Origin: Selenomonas sp. oral taxon 892 str. F0426
GTDB taxonomy: Bacteria > Bacillota > Negativicutes > Selenomonadales > Selenomonadaceae
Direction: 5' to 3'
DNA: 64,000 bases
NCBI RefSeq assembly: GCF_000468035.1
Contig: NZ_KI260546.1
Location: 62,001 to 126,000, forward strand
Shown: positions 38,892 through 46,619 of the stretch, in pieces
Numbering within the stretch: the first letter of the stretch is position 1
How the letters are laid out: the number at the start of each line of letters is the position of its first letter
Position numbers and translations under genes: made by a program
The notes under the pieces: model-generated
Told to the model about the DNA's origin: nothing
The model's database searches: none
What the model saw: the letters and a program-made list of their open reading frames with translations, nothing else

Positions 38892-39458
38892 ATGAAGAAA
38901 TCCGGTCTCAGCATGCTCAAGAAGGCGCTTGCCATCGGCGCCGTCGCGTTCTCCACGTTCGCGATCAATGCGAATGTCAGTGAAGCTGCATTCGAGGAGT
39001 TCCCGATCGGCGACGAGATCGAGGATACGACAAACCACTTCAAGGTTGCACTCGTCTACTTCCAGCCGGTCACGATGGACGGCGGCATGAGCCTTCCTGC
39101 AGATCAGGCGGATATCCACATTGAAACGGATATCCATGCAACCGAGGGCAACGAGTGCGGCTTCGGCGTCGGTGAGTGGATTCCCTATCTGACGGTGCAC
39201 TACAAGTTCACGAAGCGTGAGACGGGCGAGAGCCTTGAGGGCGTATTCATGCCGATGAGCGCGGACGATGGCCCGCACTACGGTGCAAATGTCAAGATGC
39301 TCGGCGCGGGCACCTATGACTGTGAGTTCTCGATCGACAGCCCCGCGCGTCAGAACTATATGCTCCACACCGATCCCGAGACGGGCGTTCCGGGCAAGTT
39401 CTGGACCGAGCCGGTCAAGATGAGCTGGGTGTTCGACTACGTTCCGCGTAAGTGGTAA
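38892..39458 (+). CDS. P19/Tp34-family periplasmic iron-transport protein
   Basis: Periplasmic metal-binding protein of the P19 (Campylobacter)/FetP/Tp34 family that supplies iron to an Ftr1-type permease. It has a signal peptide ('ALAIGAVAFSTFAINANVSEA') and a mature domain of about 160 residues. Putative copper/iron ligands are in 'HIETDIHATEGNECGFG' and 'MPMSADDGPHYGANV', with a Met-His set like P19. It is 188 residues, and ATG 38892 has AAGGAGG upstream. A hairpin with a T-run follows it, which may limit expression of downstream genes. Confidence 0.92.
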   Translation: MKKSGLSMLKKALAIGAVAFSTFAINANVSEAAFEEFPIGDEIEDTTNHFKVALVYFQPVTMDGGMSLPADQADIHIETDIHATEGNECGFGVGEWIPYLTVHYKFTKRETGESLEGVFMPMSADDGPHYGANVKMLGAGTYDCEFSIDSPARQNYMLHTDPETGVPGKFWTEPVKMSWVFDYVPRKW

Positions 39459-39521
39459 AATCCGCTCTGTCGGGCTGTGACGGCGCGGTTTGCCCGCGTC
39501 GTCCACTGTCCCGTTAGAATG

Positions 39522-39550
39522 GCTGCCGTCCTCGGTGGACGGCGGCTTTT
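39522..39550 (+). terminator. Intra-operon terminator or attenuator after P19
   Basis: GCTGCCGTCC (39522-39531) pairs with GGACGGCGGC (39537-39546), with one G-T pair, around a 5-nt loop followed by TTTTCTCG. It could give more P19 than downstream products. Confidence 0.6.
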
Positions 39551-39573
39551 CTCGTAGTGAAAGGGTTATTACA

Positions 39574-40839
39574 ATGTTACAGGCGTTTCTACAAGAGCTC
39601 GTACCGGCACTCGAGGAGAGCATCAAGCTCGCTGTGCCGCTTGGTATTTTGCTTGCAATCATTCTGCCCCTGCCCAATCAAAGCATTCGCCATACCTTTA
39701 CACGTGTTCTGAAATGGGGCTTCTTCCTCTCGCTCTTTATGACGGCTGTTCGCGTCGGCACACGTTCGGCGGTCAACCGTGAGATCTTCGAGAGCATGGC
39801 AATCGTACTCGATCTCACGGCAGCACTCGTGCTGTGCATCATTCTGCTGCGCAGTCTCCACCGCGAATGGACGGCGGGAGAGGAGCGCGCATTCCGCATT
39901 GGCACGGGAGCGTTGACGCTCGGACTCTTCCTCTATCACGGACTGGAACTCTGGCTGATTCCCGTTGCGACTGTGCAGGTTGCGATGGGCGAGTATTTTA
40001 CGCTCGTCTTCTTTATCAAGATTCTCGGCTTCGTCAGTGGAATCTTCTTCGGCTTCCTTTCGGGCTATCTCGCGTATAAGGCTGCCGCAGCGCTTAATCA
40101 TGGGCGTCTTGTTTTTGTGTTTACCGTGCAGATCGCGGCGACTGCCGTACAGCAGGTCATCTTCGTCATGACGGTCATGATGGCGCGCCAGGTGTTTGGT
40201 GCGCAGAGCCTCATCTCCGTGATGGCGCCGTTCATCGACAACCAGAACATGGTCATCTATGCGATCTACTTCGTCTCGATCCTTGTGCCGATCACGCTCT
40301 TTCTGCAGCCGCGTCCAGAGCGGCCCGCGTGGGCAAATCCCGCGCAGTATCGCCAACTCGTCTCACGTGCGATTCGACGCAAGCGCTGGGGCGCAGGTCT
40401 CCTCGCGATGCTTATTCTGACGATCCTCGTTTCGAGCGCCGGCGGTTGGTATGCGAATAAGAAGGAGTCACTGGCTCCGGCTGTTGCGGTCAAGGCAGTG
40501 GATGGACTTGTGCAGATTCCGCTCGAGGAGGTCTCGGACGGACATCTTCATCGCTATTCATATCGCACGGTGAGTGGGACGGAGGTGCGCGTGATCATTG
40601 TCCAAAAGGGCGGCTCTGCGTTTGGCGTGGGGCTTGATGCCTGTGAGATCTGCGGCGCGACGGGCTACTTCGAGCGCGACGGTCAGATCGTCTGTCGGCT
40701 CTGCGATGTGGTTATGAACAAGGCAACGATCGGGCTGCCCGGCGGCTGCAACCCGATCCCCGTAGAGTACCGCGTTGCGGGCGGCGCTGTGCAGATTTCG
40801 GCAGATACGCTCGAAGCAGCGAATGTTCACTTCCGCTGA
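39574..40839 (+). CDS. DUF2318 membrane protein with C-terminal cysteine cluster
   Basis: A 421-residue protein of the DUF2318 family found in P19-type iron-uptake clusters (the third gene of the set). It has about eight transmembrane helices in the N-terminal 300 residues. A C-terminal extracytoplasmic domain carries five cysteines ('DACEICGATGYF', 'VCRLCDV', 'GGCNPIP'), which may bind an iron-sulphur or other metal centre for electron transfer. The family has been proposed to pass electrons across the membrane to reduce iron. ATG 39574 follows GAAAGGG. Confidence 0.9.
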   Translation: MLQAFLQELVPALEESIKLAVPLGILLAIILPLPNQSIRHTFTRVLKWGFFLSLFMTAVRVGTRSAVNREIFESMAIVLDLTAALVLCIILLRSLHREWTAGEERAFRIGTGALTLGLFLYHGLELWLIPVATVQVAMGEYFTLVFFIKILGFVSGIFFGFLSGYLAYKAAAALNHGRLVFVFTVQIAATAVQQVIFVMTVMMARQVFGAQSLISVMAPFIDNQNMVIYAIYFVSILVPITLFLQPRPERPAWANPAQYRQLVSRAIRRKRWGAGLLAMLILTILVSSAGGWYANKKESLAPAVAVKAVDGLVQIPLEEVSDGHLHRYSYRTVSGTEVRVIIVQKGGSAFGVGLDACEICGATGYFERDGQIVCRLCDVVMNKATIGLPGGCNPIPVEYRVAGGAVQISADTLEAANVHFR

Positions 40840-40860
40840 CGGCATGAGAGGAGGAAAGCC

Positions 40861-42144
40861 ATGTTTTGGCAAATGGTAAAAGGAGCGCTCATCCGTCAGC
40901 GCGGCAGGTTCATCCTTATCGCCTTGACGGTCGCCCTCGGCGTCTCGCTCGCGACTGCTATGCTGAATGTCATGTTTGACATCGGCGAGAAGGTCAATCA
41001 GGAGCTGAAGGCGTTCGGCGCGAACATTACAGTTACGCCGCGCAACTCGATGGTGCTCAAGGATCTCTACGGCGTGGAGACAACGACGAGCACGCATCGT
41101 GAATATCTGGATGAGGCGGATCTTGGCAATATCAAGACCATCTTCTGGACAAACAATATCGTCGCATTTGCGCCATCCCTGACGACACATATCACGCTTG
41201 GGGACGGTGAGACTGTTCCGTTCTTCGGCACGTGGTTTGAGCATACGTTTACGCTGCCGACGGATGAGGTCTATACGACGGGTGTGAAATTCATGAAATC
41301 GTGGTGGCATGTCGACGGCAGCTGGGCCGATGATGCACAGACGGATCAGGTGCTCGTCGGCATGAAGCTCGCCCAGAAACTCGGCGTTACGACGGGCAGC
41401 ACGATCCCCTACAAAAAGGCGGACGGCTCGGATGGGATGCTTACGGTCACGGGCATCCTCTCGGGCGGCGGCGAGGAGGAAAATCAACTCGTCGGATCAC
41501 TCGCACTTGCACAGGAGCTTGCGAATGCGGCGGGCAAGATCGAGCAGGTTGAGGTCAGTGCCATAACGACGCCGGAGAACGAGCTTGCGCGCAAGGCGGC
41601 GGAGAATCCGAAGTCGCTTTCGCAGTCGGAGTATGATATATGGTACTGCACGGCGTATGTCGGATCGATTGCCTATCAGATTGAGGAGGTCATGCAGAAC
41701 GCAGCGGCGCATCCCGTGCGCCAGATCGCGGAGTCCGAGGGCAAGATTCTCGACAAGACGCAGCTCCTCATGCTGCTCATTACCGTTCTGTCGCTGCTCT
41801 CGTCGAGCCTCGGCGTCAGCAATCTCATCAGTGCGAACATCATGGAGCGCAGCCGCGAACTGGGACTCCTCAAGGCACTCGGCGCGACGAATCTTGCGGT
41901 CGTGCTCTCCGTGCTCGCGGAGATCTTTATCGCGGGCATTCTTGGCGGTATCCTCGGCTACGTCGTGGGGCTTGGCTTTGCACAGCTCATCGGCGAGAAT
42001 GTCTTCGGTTCTGGTATTGCAGTCAACCCGTATGTCGTTCCGATCATCGCCGTGCTCATGTCGCTTGTGCTGATCATCGGCAGTGTGCCCGCGATTCGTA
42101 TGCTTCTGTCGCTGCAGCCGGCAGAGGTTCTCTATGGCAGGTGA
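40861..42144 (+). CDS. ABC transporter permease, FtsX/MacB-like, first
   Basis: A 427-residue permease of the MacB/FtsX family. One N-terminal helix ('GRFILIALTVALGVSLATAM') is followed by a large extracytoplasmic domain. Three C-terminal helices come next ('LLMLLITVLSLLSSSLGVS', 'VLAEIFIAGILGGILGYVV'), with the conserved 'ERSRELGLLKALGATN' coupling segment between them. In the Campylobacter P19 cluster, equivalent genes encode a transporter that assists iron uptake in an unknown way. It is 4 nt from the second permease. GAGAGGAGG precedes ATG 40861. Confidence 0.92.
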   Translation: MFWQMVKGALIRQRGRFILIALTVALGVSLATAMLNVMFDIGEKVNQELKAFGANITVTPRNSMVLKDLYGVETTTSTHREYLDEADLGNIKTIFWTNNIVAFAPSLTTHITLGDGETVPFFGTWFEHTFTLPTDEVYTTGVKFMKSWWHVDGSWADDAQTDQVLVGMKLAQKLGVTTGSTIPYKKADGSDGMLTVTGILSGGGEEENQLVGSLALAQELANAAGKIEQVEVSAITTPENELARKAAENPKSLSQSEYDIWYCTAYVGSIAYQIEEVMQNAAAHPVRQIAESEGKILDKTQLLMLLITVLSLLSSSLGVSNLISANIMERSRELGLLKALGATNLAVVLSVLAEIFIAGILGGILGYVVGLGFAQLIGENVFGSGIAVNPYVVPIIAVLMSLVLIIGSVPAIRMLLSLQPAEVLYGR

Positions 42145-42147
42145 TGA

Positions 42148-43281
42148 ATGATGAATCGATATAAAATGTTCTTTATCATGGTCGCCAACTCTCTGCTGCG
42201 GCGGCGTGCGCGCATGGCAATCGCCCTGCTCGCCGTTGCCATCGGTGCGACGATCATCTCGGGCATGATTACCGTCTACAAGGAAGTGCCGGAGCAGATG
42301 GGGCGGGCATTCCGCGCCTACGGTGCGAATCTCCTCATCCTGCCGGGCACGGATACAGGAGTGATCGAGGAGAGTTCGATCGCCTCCGTGCGCAAGTCGC
42401 TTTCGGGCTATGAGATCGTCGGCATCACGCCGTTTCTCTATGATACTCTTCTCATCAACCATCAGACCGTGATGGGGGGTGGCACGGATTTCGCCGTGCT
42501 GCAGGAGGTCAGCCCCTATTGGCAGATTCGCGGTGAGTGGCCGGCGGCAGGAGAAAAGGAGATTCTGCTCGGCGCGGAGTTCGCGGCAAAGCTGCGCGTG
42601 AACCCCGGCGATACGATTACCGTTTCGGGCGGTGAGGGCACGATCGTGAGCGATTACCGCGTGTCCGGCATCGTCCGCACGGGCGGAAACGAGGAAAACT
42701 TTGTCTTTGTCTCCCTGCCCGATATGCAGAACATGAAGGGGCGGCTCGGCGAGCTGAGTCTCGCGCAGGTCTCTGTCGTTGCGGGACAGGATGAGCTGAC
42801 GCGTGCGGAGGAGAAGATCCGCACGGATGTGCCCGGCGTTGAGCCGCAGCTCGTCAAGCAGATTGCACAGTCCGAGGGCACGGTGCTCGGGAAACTGCAG
42901 GCACTCGTGCTCATCGTCACCGTCGTCGTCCTCGTCCTGACGCTGATCTGCGTCTCGACCACGATGATGGCGATTGTGACGGAGCGTCGCCGTGAGATCG
43001 GTCTCAAGAAGGCGCTCGGCGCGGACAACCGTCACATTGTCGCTGAGTTCTTCGGCGAGGGGTGCCTCCTCGGTGCGCTCGGCGGCGTGCTCGGCTCGGG
43101 CTTTGGCTATCTCTTTGCCCAGAGTGTCAGCGTCAACGTATTCGGGCGCGGCATCGAGTTCTCGGGGACCATCGTCGTCGTTGCACTCGTTATGTCTGTC
43201 TTTGTTACCGGACTTGCGTCGCTCCTGCCCGTGCGCATTGCGACAAATGTGGATCCCGCGATCATCCTGCGCGGCGAATGA
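42148..43281 (+). CDS. ABC transporter permease, FtsX/MacB-like, second
   Basis: A 377-residue companion permease, paralogous to the first. It has an N-terminal helix ('AIALLAVAIGATIISGMITV'), an extracytoplasmic domain and three C-terminal helices with the coupling sequence 'ERRREIGLKKALGADN' before the last pair. It likely forms a heterodimer with the first permease and uses the following ATPase. The start is ATG 42148, or 42151 in the same frame. Confidence 0.92.
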   Translation: MMNRYKMFFIMVANSLLRRRARMAIALLAVAIGATIISGMITVYKEVPEQMGRAFRAYGANLLILPGTDTGVIEESSIASVRKSLSGYEIVGITPFLYDTLLINHQTVMGGGTDFAVLQEVSPYWQIRGEWPAAGEKEILLGAEFAAKLRVNPGDTITVSGGEGTIVSDYRVSGIVRTGGNEENFVFVSLPDMQNMKGRLGELSLAQVSVVAGQDELTRAEEKIRTDVPGVEPQLVKQIAQSEGTVLGKLQALVLIVTVVVLVLTLICVSTTMMAIVTERRREIGLKKALGADNRHIVAEFFGEGCLLGALGGVLGSGFGYLFAQSVSVNVFGRGIEFSGTIVVVALVMSVFVTGLASLLPVRIATNVDPAIILRGE

Positions 43282-43295
43282 GTTAGGAGGAAACA

Positions 43296-43955
43296 ATGAG
43301 TTTGCTTGAACTGCGACACGTTTCCAAAGCGTACAACGAAAAGGTGCTCGCTCTGGACGATGTCAATCTCAAGGTTGAAAAAGGCGAATGGCTTGCGGTC
43401 ATGGGCCCCTCCGGCTCTGGCAAGTCCACGCTCATGAATATCATTGGCTGCATGGACAGTGCGACGGGCGGCGAGGTCATCCTCGACGGCGAGGTGCTGA
43501 CCGATGCGACGCCGGAGGAGCTGACGCGCTACCGCCGCGACAAGATCGGCATCGTCTTCCAGCAGTTCCACATGATCCCGTACCTCACGGCGGTCGAGAA
43601 CATCATGGTCGCGCAGTACTACCACAGTATGCCTGACCGCGATGAGGCGATGGCGGCACTCGAGCGCGTCGGGCTTGCTGACCGTGCGAGCCATCTGCCG
43701 AGTCAGCTTTCGGGCGGCGAGCAGCAGCGCGTCTGCATTGCACGTGCGCTTATCAACTATCCTGTCCTTATCCTCGCGGACGAGCCGACGGGCAACCTCG
43801 ACGAGCAGAACCAAAAGCTCGTCATGAAAATCTTCCACGAGCTGCACGATGAGGGACACACGATCCTCACCGTTACCCACTCTGCCGAGGTCGGCGATGA
43901 AGCACAGCGCTGCGTCATCATCGAGCACGGGCGTATGCGCGAAAGGACGGCGTAA
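43296..43955 (+). CDS. ABC transporter ATP-binding protein
   Basis: A 219-residue MacB/LolD-type ATPase that drives the two permeases. Walker A is 'MGPSGSGKSTLMNIIG', the signature is 'LPSQLSGGEQQRVCIARAL', and Walker B is 'VLILADEPTGNLD'. The H-loop is 'TILTVTHSAEV'. It follows the permeases by 14 nt, with TAGGAGGAAAC before ATG 43296. Its stop codon overlaps the next gene. Confidence 0.95.
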   Translation: MSLLELRHVSKAYNEKVLALDDVNLKVEKGEWLAVMGPSGSGKSTLMNIIGCMDSATGGEVILDGEVLTDATPEELTRYRRDKIGIVFQQFHMIPYLTAVENIMVAQYYHSMPDRDEAMAALERVGLADRASHLPSQLSGGEQQRVCIARALINYPVLILADEPTGNLDEQNQKLVMKIFHELHDEGHTILTVTHSAEVGDEAQRCVIIEHGRMRERTA

Positions 43956-44428
43956 TGATGAAGAAAACAGTTCTGGGAGTCGCGGTGCTCCTCTCGATCG
44001 GCGTTATGCTCGTCGGCTGCGGCGATGAGAAAAAGGAAGCACCGAAGAGTGATGCAAAGCCCGCCGCACAGGCCATGTCCGTCGATCTGACGGGCGCGAA
44101 GGACGGTACGTTTGCGGCGGACAGTGCCAAGCATGACCAGCTTGGCTACTCGCATGTCGAGCTTACGATTGAGAACGGTGCAATTACAAAGGTTGTCCAT
44201 ACGGGCTTTGACAAGGACGGTAAGCAGAAGGACGAGAACTACGGCGCGGATAAGCCTGAGGGAGTCCGCAAGAAGGCGCAGAATGCCTACAAGGCAATCG
44301 GGTCGTATGCAAGCCAGCTTGAGAGCAAGAAGGATCTCGCGAAGGTCGACGCCATCGCAGGCGCAACTGTCAGCTACGACCAGTTCAACGAGGCTGTCGC
44401 AAAAGCGGTCGAAGCGGCGAAGAAGTAA
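43955..44428 (+). CDS. FMN-binding domain lipoprotein
   Basis: A 157-residue exported protein with a lipobox signal ('GVMLVGCGDE'), a short linker and an FMN-binding domain. The motif 'DAIAGATVSYDQF' is close to the flavinylation site DxxSGAT-S/T, in which the Thr becomes covalently bonded to FMN by ApbE. The usual Ser is Ala here. It is the last gene of the iron operon and overlaps the ATPase stop. It probably carries electrons to the extracytoplasmic side, perhaps for ferric reduction with the DUF2318 protein. No apbE gene is in the window. Confidence 0.86.
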   Translation: MMKKTVLGVAVLLSIGVMLVGCGDEKKEAPKSDAKPAAQAMSVDLTGAKDGTFAADSAKHDQLGYSHVELTIENGAITKVVHTGFDKDGKQKDENYGADKPEGVRKKAQNAYKAIGSYASQLESKKDLAKVDAIAGATVSYDQFNEAVAKAVEAAKK

Positions 44429-44445
44429 AGAACGATAATGCGGTG

Positions 44446-44481
44446 AAGCTGTCACGCAGAGATGTGTGGCAGCTTTTTTGT
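44446..44481 (+). terminator. Rho-independent terminator of the iron operon
   Basis: AAGCTGTCAC (44446-44455) pairs with GTGGCAGCTT (44466-44475), with one G-T pair, around a 10-nt loop followed by a T-tract. Confidence 0.8.
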
Positions 44482-44526
44482 GTATGTGGTAAAATAGAGA
44501 ATATGTTTTAGTCAGGAGGCAACGGT

Positions 44527-45981
44527 ATGATCGATGATACAAAAATTTTGGAGACGGTGATCGCGGAGTTTGAGGCACTGACGCACATTCCTCGCCCCTC
44601 GGGACATGAGCGTGCGGTCAGTGACTATCTCAAGAAGCGCTTTACGGAGATCGGCTGTACGGGGACGCAGGACGAAGTCCTCAACATCATCGCGGATATG
44701 CCGGCATCGAAGGGCTGTGAGTCTGCTCCTCTCACAATTTTGCAGGGGCATATGGATATGGTCTGTGTCGCGGAGGCAGGCATCGCCTATGATCCCCTGA
44801 AAGATCCGATCAAGCTTGTGCGCACGGAGAAATATTTGACGGCGGACGGCACGAGCCTCGGCGGCGACGACGGCATCGGTGTTGCGGAGATCCTCGCAGT
44901 TATGCAGTACACGGAAGAACACGGTGCACTGCGTGCCATCATCACCGTCGATGAGGAGCAGGGGATGTCGGGGGCGCGCCGTCTGGATGCAGCACATCTC
45001 GCAGATGCACGCTTTCTGATCAACTGCGATTCTGAGGACTATCATATCATGACGGTCGGCAGCGCGGGTAGCGTCAACCTCGATTTTTCGCGAGTGCTCT
45101 CGCGCAGGGAGTCGGAGCTGCCCGCTTATCGCATCGCGGTGGAGGGAATGCTCGGCGGACATTCGGGCGAGCGCATCGGCGACGGGCGCGGCAATGCGAT
45201 CCGTACGCTTGCCCTTGCATTGCAGGCGCTTGAGGGGCACGGCGGGATCGAGATTGTCTCTTTTACAGGAGGTACAGCACGCAATGCCATCCCGCCGACA
45301 GCGGAGGCGATTATACGTTCGAGCATTGGTGAGCGCGAAATTGTGAATGTACTTGTGGAGGAGGAAAAGCGTTTCCAAGCGCTCTACGGTGCGGCAGACC
45401 CTGCGATGAAGTTTGCTTTTTCGGCGGTGGAGCATACGGGGCGCGTGATTGGACGAGAGGAGCAGCACGACCTCATCGCGCTGCTCACGCTCCTGCGCAC
45501 GGGCGTTCACGATATGTCGCGTCTTCATGTGGGTAAGGTTGAGACTTCAGCAAACATCGGTCTTCTCCATATGGATGAAAATACGGTGAGCATCCAATTT
45601 TTCCCGCGTTCCTCGGTGAATGAGCGTCTGGACGAAATCATTGTGATGGTACGGACGATGGCGGAGCGCACGAACTTCAACCTCACGGTGGGCTCGCAGT
45701 CGCCTGCGTGGCGTGAGCGTGAGAACAGTGTTCTCGCGAAGATTATGGGCGAGGTGTATGCTGCGCAGAACAGCGGTGCTGCGATGAAGATCGAGAGCAT
45801 TCATGCGGGGCTTGAGACAAGCTGGCACGCAGCGAAGAATCCGGATCTTGACATGGTGTCCATTGGTGTTACGACAACGGGCATTCATACACCTGCGGAG
45901 CGTGTCGAGATCGCGGCGATTGTGCCAGAGGCAAAACTGATGATGGACACGCTGCGGCGTATTGCACATGAAAAAGGATAA
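44527..45981 (+). CDS. pepD: Aminoacyl-histidine dipeptidase (M20C)
   Basis: Zinc dipeptidase of the PepD/carnosinase-like M20 group that hydrolyses Xaa-His and other dipeptides. In 484 residues the metal ligands lie in 'LQGHMDMVC', 'SLGGDDGIGVAEIL' (bridging Asp) and 'VDEEQGMSGARRLDA' (catalytic and metal Glu), with a late His in 'SIHAGLETSWHAAKN'. The insertion (lid) domain is in the middle. ATG 44527 follows AGGAGG. It is monocistronic after the iron-operon terminator. Confidence 0.94.
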   Translation: MIDDTKILETVIAEFEALTHIPRPSGHERAVSDYLKKRFTEIGCTGTQDEVLNIIADMPASKGCESAPLTILQGHMDMVCVAEAGIAYDPLKDPIKLVRTEKYLTADGTSLGGDDGIGVAEILAVMQYTEEHGALRAIITVDEEQGMSGARRLDAAHLADARFLINCDSEDYHIMTVGSAGSVNLDFSRVLSRRESELPAYRIAVEGMLGGHSGERIGDGRGNAIRTLALALQALEGHGGIEIVSFTGGTARNAIPPTAEAIIRSSIGEREIVNVLVEEEKRFQALYGAADPAMKFAFSAVEHTGRVIGREEQHDLIALLTLLRTGVHDMSRLHVGKVETSANIGLLHMDENTVSIQFFPRSSVNERLDEIIVMVRTMAERTNFNLTVGSQSPAWRERENSVLAKIMGEVYAAQNSGAAMKIESIHAGLETSWHAAKNPDLDMVSIGVTTTGIHTPAERVEIAAIVPEAKLMMDTLRRIAHEKG

Positions 45982-46065
45982 GCTGCCCCAATACTACGTC
46001 CCAATCATCCCAAGATGAATGTTCTTATTTAATTATTCTTCTCTATAGCAAAAATTTGTCGCTTG

Positions 46066-46074
46066 TGCTATACT
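46066..46074 (+). promoter_or_regulatory. Extended -10 promoter of fur
   Basis: TGCTATACT is an extended -10 (TGN-TATACT); the -35 is weak. The same TGTGCTATACT string lies before the WYL gene on the other strand. Confidence 0.5.
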
Positions 46075-46082
46075 ATTCTCAT

Positions 46083-46097
46083 TGATTGTGATTATAT
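46083..46097 (+). promoter_or_regulatory. Candidate Fur box before fur
   Basis: TGATTGTGATTATAT matches 10 of 14 defined positions of the TGATAATNATTATCA core and lies just downstream of the -10, suggesting autoregulation. Confidence 0.5.
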
Positions 46098-46140
46098 GTT
46101 AGAGACTAGCATGGGAAATTAACACATGGAGGGGAAGCGT

Positions 46141-46614
46141 ATGGCAGATACCTACACGATGGAAGACTTAAAGAAACGCTTGCAGGCTACACAGCGAAAA
46201 ATGACGCCGCAGCGGCAGATTGTTCTGCAGGTGATCCTGGATCATCCGGGCGAGCATCTGAGTGCGGAGAAGATCTATGACATTCTGCGCGGCACGGAGT
46301 CGGAGATCGGGCTTGCTACAGTGTATCGGAGCCTTGAAATTCTGGTGTCGCTTGGGATTTTGCAGAAGATCGAATTCGGCAAGGAATTCGACAAGCGAAA
46401 TAAGGGCTCGTACTCCTACGAGCTGAACCCGATTGACCCGAACCAGCACTTTCATCATCATCTCATCTGCACGGAGTGCAAGGAGATCTCGGAGTTCGAG
46501 GAGGATATGCTGGATCATTTGGAGGCAGATATCTTCACGAAGACAGGATTCAAGGTAGAAAACCATCAGGCCAAGTTCTTTGGCATTTGTAAAAACTGTC
46601 AGGAGAAGATGTAA
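46141..46614 (+). CDS. fur: Fur family metal-responsive repressor
   Basis: A 157-residue winged-helix regulator. The DNA-binding half contains 'MTPQRQIVLQVILDHPGEHL' and 'SEIGLATVYRSLEILVSLGI'. The dimer half has the His-rich 'NQHFHHHLICTECKEISEF' and a second 'CKNCQ', giving two CxxC zinc sites. It may respond to Fe(II) and control the TonB-Ftr1 operon, although PerR or Zur roles cannot be excluded by sequence. ATG 46141 follows GGAGGGG; an in-frame ATG at 46126 contains the ribosome site and is rejected. A Fur-like box lies upstream. Confidence 0.92.
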   Translation: MADTYTMEDLKKRLQATQRKMTPQRQIVLQVILDHPGEHLSAEKIYDILRGTESEIGLATVYRSLEILVSLGILQKIEFGKEFDKRNKGSYSYELNPIDPNQHFHHHLICTECKEISEFEEDMLDHLEADIFTKTGFKVENHQAKFFGICKNCQEKM

Positions 46615-46619
46615 AAGAC

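Noticed and set aside
41497-43296. 599-residue reverse-strand frame opposite the two ABC permeases
   Set aside because: It mirrors two well-supported permeases, has low-complexity Arg/His/Asp-rich content and no family motif; it is a codon-bias artefact of GC-rich DNA.
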